Shown here: positions 52,439 to 61,205 of the stretch, piece after piece
Layout of the letters: every line of letters begins with the position of its first letter
Numbering within the stretch: position 1 is the stretch's first letter
Source: Thaumasiovibrio sp043421945
GTDB lineage: Bacteria > Pseudomonadota > Gammaproteobacteria > Enterobacterales > Vibrionaceae
Length of the DNA: 64,000 bases
Assembly: GCA_043421945.1 (NCBI GenBank)
Contig: JBHOGO010000007.1
Span: forward strand, 31,335 to 95,334
Direction of reading: 5' to 3'
The notes under the pieces: model-generated
Told to the model about the DNA's origin: nothing
The model's input: only the letters and a program-made list of their open reading frames with translations
Databases searched by the model: none
Made by a program: the position numbers and the translations under genes

Positions 52439-54460
52439 TTAATCAGATGCATTCACAAAGAGGCGGCGTATTTCATCTAGCACATCAGGATTAGCAATAG
52501 CAGCGACGTTCGTGACGGAACGGTTCATCACAATATTCTTGACGGCGAGTTCCACGAGCTTACCAGATTTAGTGCGTGGCATAGCACTAATCGCATAGAT
52601 CTTTGCGGGAACATGGCGTGGTGAACATTGTGTTTTCAGGTGATGCTTAATTTTGTTTATGAGTGGCTCGGTAAGGACTGTCTCTGCTGCCAATGATACA
52701 AAAAGGAGAATGCGTTCACTGCCTTCATAGGGTTGCCCCACGGCAAGGCTATCCGTAATCTCCTGCAGTTGATTAACCTGTCGGTAGATTTCCGCAGTAC
52801 CAATGCGTATCCCTCCAGGGTTAAGCGTACTATCACTGCGCCCAAAAAAGATAACGCCTTCATGTTGAGTGAGCATGACTTCATCACCATGATGCCAAAC
52901 GGCAGGAGAGTGATGCCAGTATGCATTGTGATAACGTTCCCCATTATCATTGAAGAAACCAAGCGGTTGGTTAGGGAAGCTGTTGCGACAAACGAGTTCG
53001 CCTTTTTGGTCTCGGATCGCTTGGTGATCCTGATAAACAGCAACATCCATGCCCAGAGCTAGGCTCTGACATTCACCCCGATAGACCGGAGAGATTGGGT
53101 TGCCTAATACAAAGCACCCACAAATGTCAGTGCCACCGGAGATAGACGCTAAATGAACGTCAGATTTAATACTGCGATAAACATAATCAAATTGGTGGGG
53201 ATGAAGTACTGATCCTGTTGAACAAATCGTTTTGAGCTGAGTCAACGAATAGTGATCATGAGGTACAATGCCCGCTTTTTCGATGGTTTCTAAGTATTGC
53301 GCGGCAGTCCCAAATAAAGAGACGTGGTGTTTGTCAGCGAGCGCCCATAGTGCGAGAGGGGTATGTAAAGGGTGCCCATTATAAAGCACTAAGCATGCTC
53401 CACTTGCAAGGGCAGAGACCTGCCAATTCCACATCATCCAGCCGCAGGTTGTGTAATAAAAAACACGGTCTTTTGGTTTGATATCACAGTGTAGCTGGTG
53501 CTCTTTGAGATGATTAAGAAGAATCCCACCGACGGAATGAACAATGCATTTCGGCTTGCCAGTTGTCCCTGATGAATAAAGGATAAATAAAGGGCAATGA
53601 AAGCTGACTCGTTGATAATGAAGAGCATTTGCTGAAATGCGACAAAAAATATCGCTCCAATGACAAAAGGGCGAATCAAGCTCAAAATCTTCAGCTTGTT
53701 CGATGTCTAAATCGTCGATTTGGCACGCAGCATTAATGCTGGGTAATGCCCGAAGAACAGCGATGTTTTTACTACCCATTGGTACAGTATGCTCACCAAA
53801 TTGATAACCATCACAGCAGAATAGAACCTTTGGTTTCACTTGTGAAAATCGTTCAACAACCGCTTCTACACCAAAGTCGGGTGAAGTCGATGTCCATGTC
53901 GCACCTAAACTGGTGGTCGCAAGCATCGCAATAATAGTCTGAGATATATGGGGGAGATAACCTGCAACCACATCTCCTTCTTTGATCCCCTTTTGTTGTA
54001 GCCATTGTTGTAAAACGGAAACGCGGTCGCAGAGTTGCTGCCAACTGACTGTTTCGCTTTTTCCCGTTTGATCCTCACAGATTAATGCTGGCTCATCAGG
54101 GTGGAGATAGGCATGGTGCAAAAGGTTCTCGGTATAATTTAGGGTTGCATCTGGAAACCATAGTGTGTCTCTGCTAGCAACGAACGCCCCAAATTTTGCT
54201 GGGCCTTCAATACTGATTCTTTGTCCACGGTCGCCAATCACATCACAGAATGCCCAGACTTCGTCCCAAAATAGATCACTGTTTTCAACCGACCAGTGTT
54301 GAAGCTGAGCATAATCATGAAAAAGTCGCTGATGATCTTGGCTTAACTTCACCATAAATTGATTAAGCAGTGAGTGAGTGATGGTTTCACGGCTTGGCTT
54401 CCACAATGGTTCGTGAGCATTGGAAGCGTCGGTTTGTGTTGCTAAACGGGGATTGGGCAT
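52439..54460 (-). CDS. aacS: Acetoacetyl-CoA synthetase
   Basis: 673 aa, ANL superfamily. The P-loop LFILYSSGTTGKPKCIVHS and GGTDICGCFVLGNP, then RSDSTLNPGGIRIGTAEIYR, are AacS/AcsA motifs; the catalytic Lys is in PRTKSGKLVELAV. Sequence SLFGTAAQYLETIEKAGI matches AacS. It activates acetoacetate to acetoacetyl-CoA. Located next to the homogentisate genes, it would use the acetoacetate released by fumarylacetoacetase. Confidence 0.92.
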   Translation of the reverse strand: MPNPRLATQTDASNAHEPLWKPSRETITHSLLNQFMVKLSQDHQRLFHDYAQLQHWSVENSDLFWDEVWAFCDVIGDRGQRISIEGPAKFGAFVASRDTLWFPDATLNYTENLLHHAYLHPDEPALICEDQTGKSETVSWQQLCDRVSVLQQWLQQKGIKEGDVVAGYLPHISQTIIAMLATTSLGATWTSTSPDFGVEAVVERFSQVKPKVLFCCDGYQFGEHTVPMGSKNIAVLRALPSINAACQIDDLDIEQAEDFELDSPFCHWSDIFCRISANALHYQRVSFHCPLFILYSSGTTGKPKCIVHSVGGILLNHLKEHQLHCDIKPKDRVFYYTTCGWMMWNWQVSALASGACLVLYNGHPLHTPLALWALADKHHVSLFGTAAQYLETIEKAGIVPHDHYSLTQLKTICSTGSVLHPHQFDYVYRSIKSDVHLASISGGTDICGCFVLGNPISPVYRGECQSLALGMDVAVYQDHQAIRDQKGELVCRNSFPNQPLGFFNDNGERYHNAYWHHSPAVWHHGDEVMLTQHEGVIFFGRSDSTLNPGGIRIGTAEIYRQVNQLQEITDSLAVGQPYEGSERILLFVSLAAETVLTEPLINKIKHHLKTQCSPRHVPAKIYAISAMPRTKSGKLVELAVKNIVMNRSVTNVAAIANPDVLDEIRRLFVNASD

Positions 54461-54556
54461 TGGCTATTTTCCAAATCTTACTCAAAATTAATGAGCTTAT
54501 GAAAGCTTCTCTATCGGCGTCAGTCATCCATGAGCGTTGTGCTTAGTTCATTGTGC

Positions 54557-55189
54557 TTAGTACACTTGATTATCCGGCTGAGCGAGTTGGAATGCGTGGA
54601 GTTGTTGGCACTCCGCTTCAATGGCGGTCAATCGAGGATAAGGACTTAAATCAAAGTGGAATCGCCTTGCGTTAAAGAGCTGTGGAACTAAACAGATATC
54701 GGCAATCGATGGTGTATCGCCACAACAAAATGCGGTTGTACTCTGTACTAACTGTGCATTAACCGCATCAAACCCTCGCGTTAACCAATGGAAATACCAT
54801 TGATTTTTTTGGCTTTCAGTCGTCGCAAAGTTGTCACGTAAGTAATTGAGAGCACGTAAGTTGTTGAGTGGGTGCATATCACTGACGATCAGTTGGGATA
54901 GCGCTCGACATTGAGCACGCTCAAAGCTATTTAGGGGCAGTAGCGGGGGATCAGGGTAGTACTCATCAAGGTATTCAATGATCGCTGTGGATTGTGTCAA
55001 TATACCTTGTTCTGTTTTGAGGGTAGGTACAGAACCATTAGGATTAAGTTGTAAATACGCCGAAGAGAGCTGATCGTTATCGAGTAAAGAGACCTTTAAC
55101 TTTCGATAAGGCAGCTGCTTGAGGTTCAAGGCTATTCTTACCCGATAAGCGGCGGATGATTTTGGATAATCGTAAAGTGTGACCATCAC
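54557..55189 (-). CDS. maiA: Maleylacetoacetate isomerase
   Basis: 210 aa, zeta-class GST. N-terminal MVTLYDYPKSSAAYRVRIAL, with the Ser-rich glutathione motif, then LNPNGSVPTL and TQSTAIIEYLDEYYPD. It converts maleylacetoacetate to fumarylacetoacetate. Seven bases after the fumarylacetoacetase gene, so in the same operon. SSAAYR in place of SSCSWR is a common bacterial variant. Confidence 0.92.
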   Translation of the reverse strand: MMVTLYDYPKSSAAYRVRIALNLKQLPYRKLKVSLLDNDQLSSAYLQLNPNGSVPTLKTEQGILTQSTAIIEYLDEYYPDPPLLPLNSFERAQCRALSQLIVSDMHPLNNLRALNYLRDNFATTESQKNQWYFHWLTRGFDAVNAQLVQSTTAFCCGDTPSIADICLVPQLFNARRFHFDLSPYPRLTAIEAECQQLHAFQLAQPDNQVY

Positions 55190-55196
55190 TCACCCT

Positions 55197-56213
55197 CTAA
55201 TAATGTGGTTCTTCATCGTCAGGATCTGACGGGGTAGATGCACCGGAAAAGGCATGTGCTATTTCACCAAATACGGATTCTCCTTCTGGTGTCATCATGG
55301 TAATCGAGACATGATCACCTGCTTTTAAATAGGGGGTCGTTACTGTCCCTGTATGTACTTTTTCTAGCATGCGTTTTTCAGCCAAACAGCAGGAGCCTCG
55401 CCCTTGTTCTTTATTCGAGACCGTGCCTGAGCCAATAATCGTGCCTGCACCAAGGCGGCGAGATTTGGCGACATGACTAATGAGTTGATGGAATGAGAAA
55501 GTCATGTCAACACCAGCATTTGGGTGACCAAATATCGTGCCATTGAGGTAAACCTGCATATCTAGGTGCAGTTTACCTTCTCGCCAGTGGTGAGTTAATT
55601 CGTCGGGAGTAACCGCAATCGGGGAGAAGGAAGAGGTTGGTTTAGATTGAAAAAAGCCAAATCCCTTCGCCAGCTCATCGGGGATCAAGTTTCTCAATGA
55701 AAGATCATTGGCGATCATGATGAGTTTAATATGTGGTTCAACATTCTCACTGCTAATGCCCATCGGTACATCGTCAGTAATGACTGCCACTTCAGCTTCA
55801 AAATCCCAGCCCCATTCAGGATGGACGATTTCAATATTGTCATTTGGGGGGAGAAAGTTATCTGACATCCCCTGATAAACCAATGGGTTAGTCCAAAAAC
55901 TTGGGGGCATTTCAGCACCACGTGCTTTTCTAACCAGCTCGATATGGTTCACATAGGCACTGCCGTCTGCCCACTGAAATGCACGTGGAAGTGGAGAGTG
56001 ACAGTCTAATGGGTTGAATTTAAAGACTATTTCAGCCTTACCCGAATTCAGCAGCTCATACTGATGTCGAAGGTCATTCTCAACCAGCGACCAGTTATCC
56101 AATGCGAACTGTAAAGTGGGGGCAATATCATGAACAAACATAGCAGACTGATGATCGCGGGATACGATGATTAGCTGTCCATCACGTCCATGGTTAAGCG
56201 AAGCCAGTTTCAT
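55197..56213 (-). CDS. fahA: Fumarylacetoacetase
   Basis: 338 aa, FAH family. MKLASLNHGRDGQLIIVSRD starts the N-terminal domain; the core has GWDFEAEVAVITDDVPMG, PIAVTPDELTHHWREG and the hydrolase residues in GAGTIIGSGTVSNKEQGRGS. It splits fumarylacetoacetate to fumarate and acetoacetate. ATG 56213 follows TGGAGAAACACC. It is between hmgA and maiA, with a 26-bp gap after hmgA. Confidence 0.93.
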   Translation of the reverse strand: MKLASLNHGRDGQLIIVSRDHQSAMFVHDIAPTLQFALDNWSLVENDLRHQYELLNSGKAEIVFKFNPLDCHSPLPRAFQWADGSAYVNHIELVRKARGAEMPPSFWTNPLVYQGMSDNFLPPNDNIEIVHPEWGWDFEAEVAVITDDVPMGISSENVEPHIKLIMIANDLSLRNLIPDELAKGFGFFQSKPTSSFSPIAVTPDELTHHWREGKLHLDMQVYLNGTIFGHPNAGVDMTFSFHQLISHVAKSRRLGAGTIIGSGTVSNKEQGRGSCCLAEKRMLEKVHTGTVTTPYLKAGDHVSITMMTPEGESVFGEIAHAFSGASTPSDPDDEEPHY

Positions 56214-56238
56214 GGTGTTTCTCCATTTACAATGTAAA

Positions 56239-57360
56239 TTAGCCCTGCCAAGAGGTCCAATAATCGGCATTTTCGATGTTTTCTGCCTCTTGTGTCGGCA
56301 TTAACGGTACACGGCTATCGATCATTACTGCCACTTCATCCGTTGCTTCTTTTTGCCCTTGTTGCTTATAGGCTTTTGGGTGGGGGCCATGGGTAAAGCC
56401 GCAGGGGTGGAATGTCATCATGCCTGCATCAATATTGTCACGACTAAAGAAGTTACCCTGATGGTAGAAAATGACTTCATCATAATCGTCATTGTTGTGG
56501 AAAAAGGGCACTTTTAGTGCGCCTGGATCTTGTTCTATTGGTCGAGGAACAAAGGTGCAGATGACAAAGTCACGTGCTACAAAGGTTGTGTGTGCCGAGG
56601 GTGGAAGGTGGTAACGATGGCTCATTAATGGGCGAATATCACGCCAGTTGAGTTTGAAAACGGTAATCTCTCCCTTCCATCCAATGGCATCTAAGGGGTT
56701 GAAAGGATAGGATATTATGTTTATTTCGTTACGTGCTTTTAAATGAATGTCCCACGATTGGTCACTGCTCTGTTGCGACAGAAAGCGTTGGTTAATCTCC
56801 GCTGTTTTTAAAATAGCAGGATCATAGATGGCGTGCTCACCGACTAAGCCTCGGTCAGGCGTTTGGAAAGCATCATGCGTTGCTTCTATGGCCATTAATC
56901 GGGTGGCCTGGCGAGGGGAGAGTCGCCAGCTTGTTCCGCGGGGAATCACGATGTAGTCACCCTCGGTGTACGTCAGGTGTCCATAATCACAAAATAGCTC
57001 CCCCTCTCCATGGTGTATAAATAGCAGCTCGTCACCATCCCCATTCCTAATAAGGTGAGTCATGTCGGACTTGCAGTGCCAGATGCGCATTTTGAGTGCA
57101 CTATTTTCTAAAATAACGGGTGAATGCCAGAAAGTGCTGTGATGGTCAGAAAGGTCATTAGTATCGAAAGCACGAGGACGATGTGAGCCTTGCCAATGAC
57201 TCCAGCCAGTCGGCATATGGCGGTGATAAATATGGCTTGCGGGACCAAAAAAACCAGCACGTCCACATTCTCGCTCATAGCTACCTTCAGGGAGGTCGCA
57301 GTGGGCTTGAGAAGAGGTTTGACCTTGTTTCAAAGGAAAGTGAAACCAACGTCGCATCAT
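56239..57360 (-). CDS. hmgA: Homogentisate 1,2-dioxygenase
   Basis: 373 aa. YEREC-GRAGFFGPASHIYH near the N-terminus and the iron-ligand segment PCGFTHGPHPKAYKQQ near the end are characteristic; ELLFIHHGEGELFCDYGH is the cupin part. It opens homogentisate to maleylacetoacetate. ATG 57360 follows GAGGAGCACA. First gene of the hmgA-fahA-maiA operon, divergent from phhA. Confidence 0.94.
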   Translation of the reverse strand: MMRRWFHFPLKQGQTSSQAHCDLPEGSYERECGRAGFFGPASHIYHRHMPTGWSHWQGSHRPRAFDTNDLSDHHSTFWHSPVILENSALKMRIWHCKSDMTHLIRNGDGDELLFIHHGEGELFCDYGHLTYTEGDYIVIPRGTSWRLSPRQATRLMAIEATHDAFQTPDRGLVGEHAIYDPAILKTAEINQRFLSQQSSDQSWDIHLKARNEINIISYPFNPLDAIGWKGEITVFKLNWRDIRPLMSHRYHLPPSAHTTFVARDFVICTFVPRPIEQDPGALKVPFFHNNDDYDEVIFYHQGNFFSRDNIDAGMMTFHPCGFTHGPHPKAYKQQGQKEATDEVAVMIDSRVPLMPTQEAENIENADYWTSWQG

Positions 57361-57445
57361 TGTGCTCCTCGTTGTCGTTTTATGACTGGTAGATCGTCCA
57401 CCAGCGTCACAGTACGCTTCCTGAAATATAGCCCATACAGGGAAA

Positions 57446-57463
57446 TGTAAAACTATTGTTACG
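57446..57463 (+). promoter_or_regulatory. TyrR/PhhR-like box upstream of phhA
   Basis: TGTAAAACTATTGTTACG has a perfect left half of the TyrR consensus TGTAAA-N6-TTTACA and four of six bases in the right half. It is 40-odd bp before the sigma-54-like promoter, a fitting enhancer distance for PhhR, the sigma-54 activator of phhA in Pseudomonas. Inference. Confidence 0.4.
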
Positions 57464-57493
57464 AGTTGAAGGGTAAAGAGTGCGTTACTTAAG

Positions 57494-57509
57494 TGGCAAC
57501 TCTTAAGCA
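57494..57509 (+). promoter_or_regulatory. Candidate sigma-54 promoter of phhA
   Basis: TGGCAACTCTTAAGCA has GG and GC 10 bases apart, as in TGGCAC-N5-TTGCA; the -24 half is near perfect and the -12 half reads AAGCA. The start of transcription would be near 57521, with the phhA ATG at 57560. Confidence 0.4.
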
Positions 57510-57559
57510 GGCGGTTAGGCTTGAAAGAGGATCTGAAGGGGATTGAAGAGGAGGTAACG

Positions 57560-58348
57560 ATGTCGAAATACCACTCTAAAACACCAGATAAACAGGGCTA
57601 TGTCGATTGGAGCAGAGAGGAAAATGAAGTGTGGTCTTTGTTGGTTAAGCGCCAAGTGCCCATCGTTCATTCTCGTGCTTGCAGTGCTTATATTGATGGA
57701 CTCAACGAGTTAGCGCTACCTACTGATTCTGTCCCCCAGTTGCCAGCCATCAATCAAATTTTAGTGGAGGCGACGGGATGGCAGTGCGAGCCCGTTCCAG
57801 CACTGATTAACTTTGATCGGTTCTTTGGGCTTCTCGCTGAAAAAAAGTTTCCAGTCGCGACGTTTATTCGAGGCAGGGAAGAGTTAGATTACTTACAAGA
57901 GCCTGATTACTTCCATGAAATCTTCGGGCATTGTGCCATGTTAACAAATAAGGATTTTGCACAATTTACACAGAAATACGGTGAGTTGGGTAAGCAAGCC
58001 AATCACCAACAGCGAGTGTTTCTGGCAAGGCTATATTGGTTTACTGTCGAGTTCGGCTTGGTGAAAGAAGCGGGTGAAATGAAAATTTACGGTGGAGGTA
58101 TTCTCTCTTCTCCTGCTGAAGCTCGATACGCATTGGAAAGTACAGAGGTTGTAAGAGAGAAGCTATCGGTGAGTGAAGTGTTGAGACCCCCTTACCGCAT
58201 CGATATTTTACAGCCGATCTACTACTACTTAGACAGCATTGCAGAATTGTACTGCTTAAGCCAAGTGGACCTGATGGAGGAGATAGCAAAAGCTGAACTA
58301 AAAGGCTTAAACACGCCACGATTTGAGCAACATTCAGGGGCGACATAA
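57560..58348 (+). CDS. phhA: Phenylalanine 4-hydroxylase
   Basis: 262 aa, pterin- and iron-dependent aromatic amino acid hydrolase of the bacterial monodomain type. Iron ligands are in DYFHEIFGHCAML (two His) and YWFTVEFGLVKE (Glu); the pterin site is near RDFIRGREELDY-like ATFIRGREELDYLQEPDY. It oxidises phenylalanine to tyrosine. ATG 57560 follows GAGGAGGTAACG. phhB follows after 74 bp. Confidence 0.95.
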   Translation: MSKYHSKTPDKQGYVDWSREENEVWSLLVKRQVPIVHSRACSAYIDGLNELALPTDSVPQLPAINQILVEATGWQCEPVPALINFDRFFGLLAEKKFPVATFIRGREELDYLQEPDYFHEIFGHCAMLTNKDFAQFTQKYGELGKQANHQQRVFLARLYWFTVEFGLVKEAGEMKIYGGGILSSPAEARYALESTEVVREKLSVSEVLRPPYRIDILQPIYYYLDSIAELYCLSQVDLMEEIAKAELKGLNTPRFEQHSGAT

Positions 58349-58422
58349 TTCGTACATCATAGAATTATTCATATCAGACGTTAGTTTATGTTAAAGAAGC
58401 GTGTATGTTAAAGGGGGCGTTT

Positions 58423-58764
58423 ATGCTAGAAGAGCTAAGCTGTGAATCGTGTGCTAAAGGGGCAAAGGCTCTAGAGCAGCTGGAGCAAGAGGCACTGTTT
58501 CAGACATTAGAAGAGTGGTTGCTGGTGGAGGTAGAAGGTATCCCTCAGCTCACGAAGCGGTACTCGTTCAGAAACTTTAAACAAGCGTGGGCTTTTAGTG
58601 ATCAGATTGCACGACTTGCAGAAGAAGAGGGACACCATCCAAGCATATTATTAGAGTGGGGCGCAGTCACATTAACTTGGTGGAGTCACTCATTGAAAGG
58701 TTTGCACAAAAATGATTTTATCTGTGCTGCGAAGAGCGACTTGATGTATCAGGTTGCAAAGTAA
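58423..58764 (+). CDS. phhB: Pterin-4a-carbinolamine dehydratase
   Basis: 113 aa. YSFRNFKQAWAFSDQIARLA and the active-site EEEGHHPSILLEWGAVTLTW are diagnostic. It recycles the pterin cofactor of PhhA. It starts at ATG 58423 behind GGGGGCG; an in-frame upstream ATG at 58405 lacks a good site. Its last 47 bp overlap, in opposite orientation, the end of the core methionine synthase gene. Confidence 0.92.
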   Translation: MLEELSCESCAKGAKALEQLEQEALFQTLEEWLLVEVEGIPQLTKRYSFRNFKQAWAFSDQIARLAEEEGHHPSILLEWGAVTLTWWSHSLKGLHKNDFICAAKSDLMYQVAK

Positions 58765-59782
58765 GCTCTTTTCTGACGATTTCAGCGCCTGCGCTCAAAG
58801 CATTCAGCTTGGCAGTAGCAACAGTACGTGAAAGAGGGGCCATGCCACAATTCGTGCAAGGATAGAGCTTATCTGCATCGACAAACTCAAGTGCGTTTCG
58901 GAGGGTACTCGCGACTTCCTCTGGTGTTTCTATCTCATTGGTAGAGACATCGATGGCGCCAACCATCACTTTTTTACCGCGGATGAGTGCTAGAAGCTTT
59001 ATAGGAACCCGAGAGTTATGACATTCCAGTGAGATAATATCGATGTTTGATTTTTGAAGTTTAGGGAACACCTCTTCATACTGCCTCCACTCCGAGCCTA
59101 ATGTCTTTTTCCAGTCGGTGTTGGCTTTGATGCCATAGCCATAGCAAATATGGACAGCGGTTTCACATTTAAGTCCTTCGATGGCGCGCTCTAAGCAGGC
59201 TATTCCCCAGTCATTGACCTCATCAAAAAAGACATTAAAAGCAGGCTCATCAAATTGAATAATATCTACACCAGCAGCCTCTAGTTCTTTCGCTTCTTCA
59301 TTGAGAATTTTCGCAAACTCCCACGCCAGTTTTTCACGGCTTTGGTAGTGGGCATCATAGAGCGTATCAATCATCGTCATTGGGCCAGGTAGTGCCCATT
59401 TGATTGGCTGCTTGGTTTGACTGCGCAGAAATTTGGCATCGTCGACAAAGACAGGCTTTTGACGGCTCACAGGCCCAACGACAGTTGGCACGCTTGCGTC
59501 ATAACGGTCACGAATTTTAACGGTTTTGCGCTGGTTGAAATCAACGCCATTAAGATGCTCGATAAACGTCGTGACAAAATGTTGTCGGGTTTGCTCGCCG
59601 TCACTCACAATATCAGTGCCGGCTTGTTGTTGTTCGTGCAGCGATACACGCAAGGCGTCGTGTTTGCCATCAATTAAAGCATCACCTTGTAATTTCCAAG
59701 GGGACCAAAGCGTTTCAGGCTCAGCCAGCCAAGAAGGTTTAGGTAAGCTACCAGCTGTTGAAGTGGGTAATAATGTTTTCAT
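58718..59782 (-). CDS. mesD: Core (folate-independent) methionine synthase, MesD type
   Basis: 354 aa, only the catalytic barrel of MetE, without the N-terminal half. Zinc ligands are in VHICYG (His, Cys), SLECHNSR (Glu) and YPCTNCGMAPLSR (Cys). Homologues paired with DUF1852 were described as MesD, which needs DUF1852 and oxygen rather than methyl-folate or cobalamin. Here the DUF1852 gene is immediately upstream (31-bp gap). ATG 59782 starts the conserved MKTLLPTSTAGSLPKP. Confidence 0.9.
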   Translation of the reverse strand: MKTLLPTSTAGSLPKPSWLAEPETLWSPWKLQGDALIDGKHDALRVSLHEQQQAGTDIVSDGEQTRQHFVTTFIEHLNGVDFNQRKTVKIRDRYDASVPTVVGPVSRQKPVFVDDAKFLRSQTKQPIKWALPGPMTMIDTLYDAHYQSREKLAWEFAKILNEEAKELEAAGVDIIQFDEPAFNVFFDEVNDWGIACLERAIEGLKCETAVHICYGYGIKANTDWKKTLGSEWRQYEEVFPKLQKSNIDIISLECHNSRVPIKLLALIRGKKVMVGAIDVSTNEIETPEEVASTLRNALEFVDADKLYPCTNCGMAPLSRTVATAKLNALSAGAEIVRKELTLQPDTSSRSSQHR

Positions 59783-59813
59783 CGTAAATGCTACCGTATA
59801 GTTTGATTGTTGA

Positions 59814-60788
59814 TTACGCGTAAGTCGCTGACCACTGCTCAAGTTGTGCTTGGTATGGTTGGATAAAGTGTTCTTGGGCGAACTTCCCTTGCTCAATCGC
59901 TAACTGGCTGCGCTCCTCACGGTCATAAACGATTTGCGTGAGTGAGTGATCGGCATTATTCAGATTGGGTTGGTAGCATTTTCCGGCAACAGCATTAGCA
60001 TTATAAATCTCAGGGCGATAAATCTTTTGAAAAGTGCCCATCGTACTGATGGTACTAATCAGTACTAGGTTCGAATAATCATTCAGTAAATCCCCAAAGA
60101 AATAGAAGGCCAAAGGCGCCACACTATTGGCAGGCATAAAGTAGCGTACTTGTAGCCCCATTTTTTTGAAGTATTGTTCGGTTAATGAAGGCTCGTTGGC
60201 TTGATATTCAAAGCCTAATACGGGATGTTGGTTTTCTGTACGATGATAGGTCTTACTATCAGAGACACTGAGGCAGATAACAGGGCGCTTTTTGAAATTA
60301 TTTTTGTAAACCTCTGAGTTCACAAAGTGCTTAAAAATGTTTCCATGCAATTCACCGAAATTATCAGGAATACTAAATGTGGTTTTTTCTTTATTATGGT
60401 TTAACAATAGGACGCTAAAATCATAATCTCTGACATAAGAAGAAAAATTATTCCCAACAATACCTTCAATACACTCATTCGTTGTATGGTCAATAATGGT
60501 TGTTTTCAATACTTCAAAAGAGGGGAAAGCATTGCCACTGCTTTTTATATCGATATCGACAGAAACGATATCAAGCTCCACAGAATAGCGATCGCTAGTA
60601 GGGTTATCCCAATGAGCTAACGAATTGAAACTATTGTTAATCATCTTAAGGGCATTGCGTAAATTTTCTTTACGACTTTCTCCCCTTGCCAGATTGGCAA
60701 AGTTAGTCGTAATACGCGTGCTGTTTGACGGGTGGTAATTTTCATCAAGACGAATGCGCTTGATGGAATAGCTGAAGTCGTTATTCAT
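59814..60788 (-). CDS. mesX: DUF1852 protein, MesX partner of the core methionine synthase
   Basis: 324 aa. DFSYSIKRIRLDENYHPSNS at the N-terminus, followed by RITTNFANLARGESRKENLR, matches DUF1852. The family is needed for activity of MesD and, with oxygen, is proposed to supply the methyl group from an unidentified donor. ATG 60788 follows AGGACACAGATTACG. First gene of the pair. Confidence 0.9.
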   Translation of the reverse strand: MNNDFSYSIKRIRLDENYHPSNSTRITTNFANLARGESRKENLRNALKMINNSFNSLAHWDNPTSDRYSVELDIVSVDIDIKSSGNAFPSFEVLKTTIIDHTTNECIEGIVGNNFSSYVRDYDFSVLLLNHNKEKTTFSIPDNFGELHGNIFKHFVNSEVYKNNFKKRPVICLSVSDSKTYHRTENQHPVLGFEYQANEPSLTEQYFKKMGLQVRYFMPANSVAPLAFYFFGDLLNDYSNLVLISTISTMGTFQKIYRPEIYNANAVAGKCYQPNLNNADHSLTQIVYDREERSQLAIEQGKFAQEHFIQPYQAQLEQWSATYA

Positions 60789-61205
60789 CGTAATCTGTGT
60801 CCTATTGTCCAATAGAAGAGCTGTCTTTATATCATTACTTATTATGGGGTTATATTAAGTGCTTTCCCCATTAATCGTTTCACACCTTTTAAATCAAACC
60901 TGATGGTCAATAATCATTAATGGTGTTGTTTATATTTTTGTGAGCAGAATGGTAGTTATACTGGGTTAGGGGCATGGGTAACAGTGTATTTAATTCACTA
61001 TTAACATGAAAAATATTCAAGATGAATGATGGGGGGAGGTGAAGAGCTTTTTACTTTATCAAGTTCTTTGATATGACTGCTGTTTGGGCTAACTCTCTAG
61101 AAAATTCAGCACATATTGACGCAGATAGTATCGTTCTTATGAAAAAAGGGCCGCCGAAGCAGCCCTTATCACAATGGTAAACACTACAATTTAAGTCATC
61201 CTAAG
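60789..61205. other. 417-bp gap before mesX
   Basis: No gene. It holds the promoter of mesX on the minus strand and, near 61146-61167, the terminator of the DcuC-family gene. No MetJ or MetR box could be made out with confidence. Confidence 0.5.
61146..61167 (-). terminator. Terminator after the DcuC-family gene
   Basis: On the minus strand AAGGGCTGC and GCGGCCCTT form a stem with one mismatch and a stable TTCG loop, followed by six T. It lies 38 bp beyond the stop. Confidence 0.85.

Noticed and set aside
56225..56239. ATTTACAATGTAAAT palindrome between hmgA and fahA as a TyrR box
   Set aside because: The half-sites are in the opposite order to the TyrR box (TGTAAA-N6-TTTACA) and the spacer is one base; it lies inside an operon and touches the hmgA stop.
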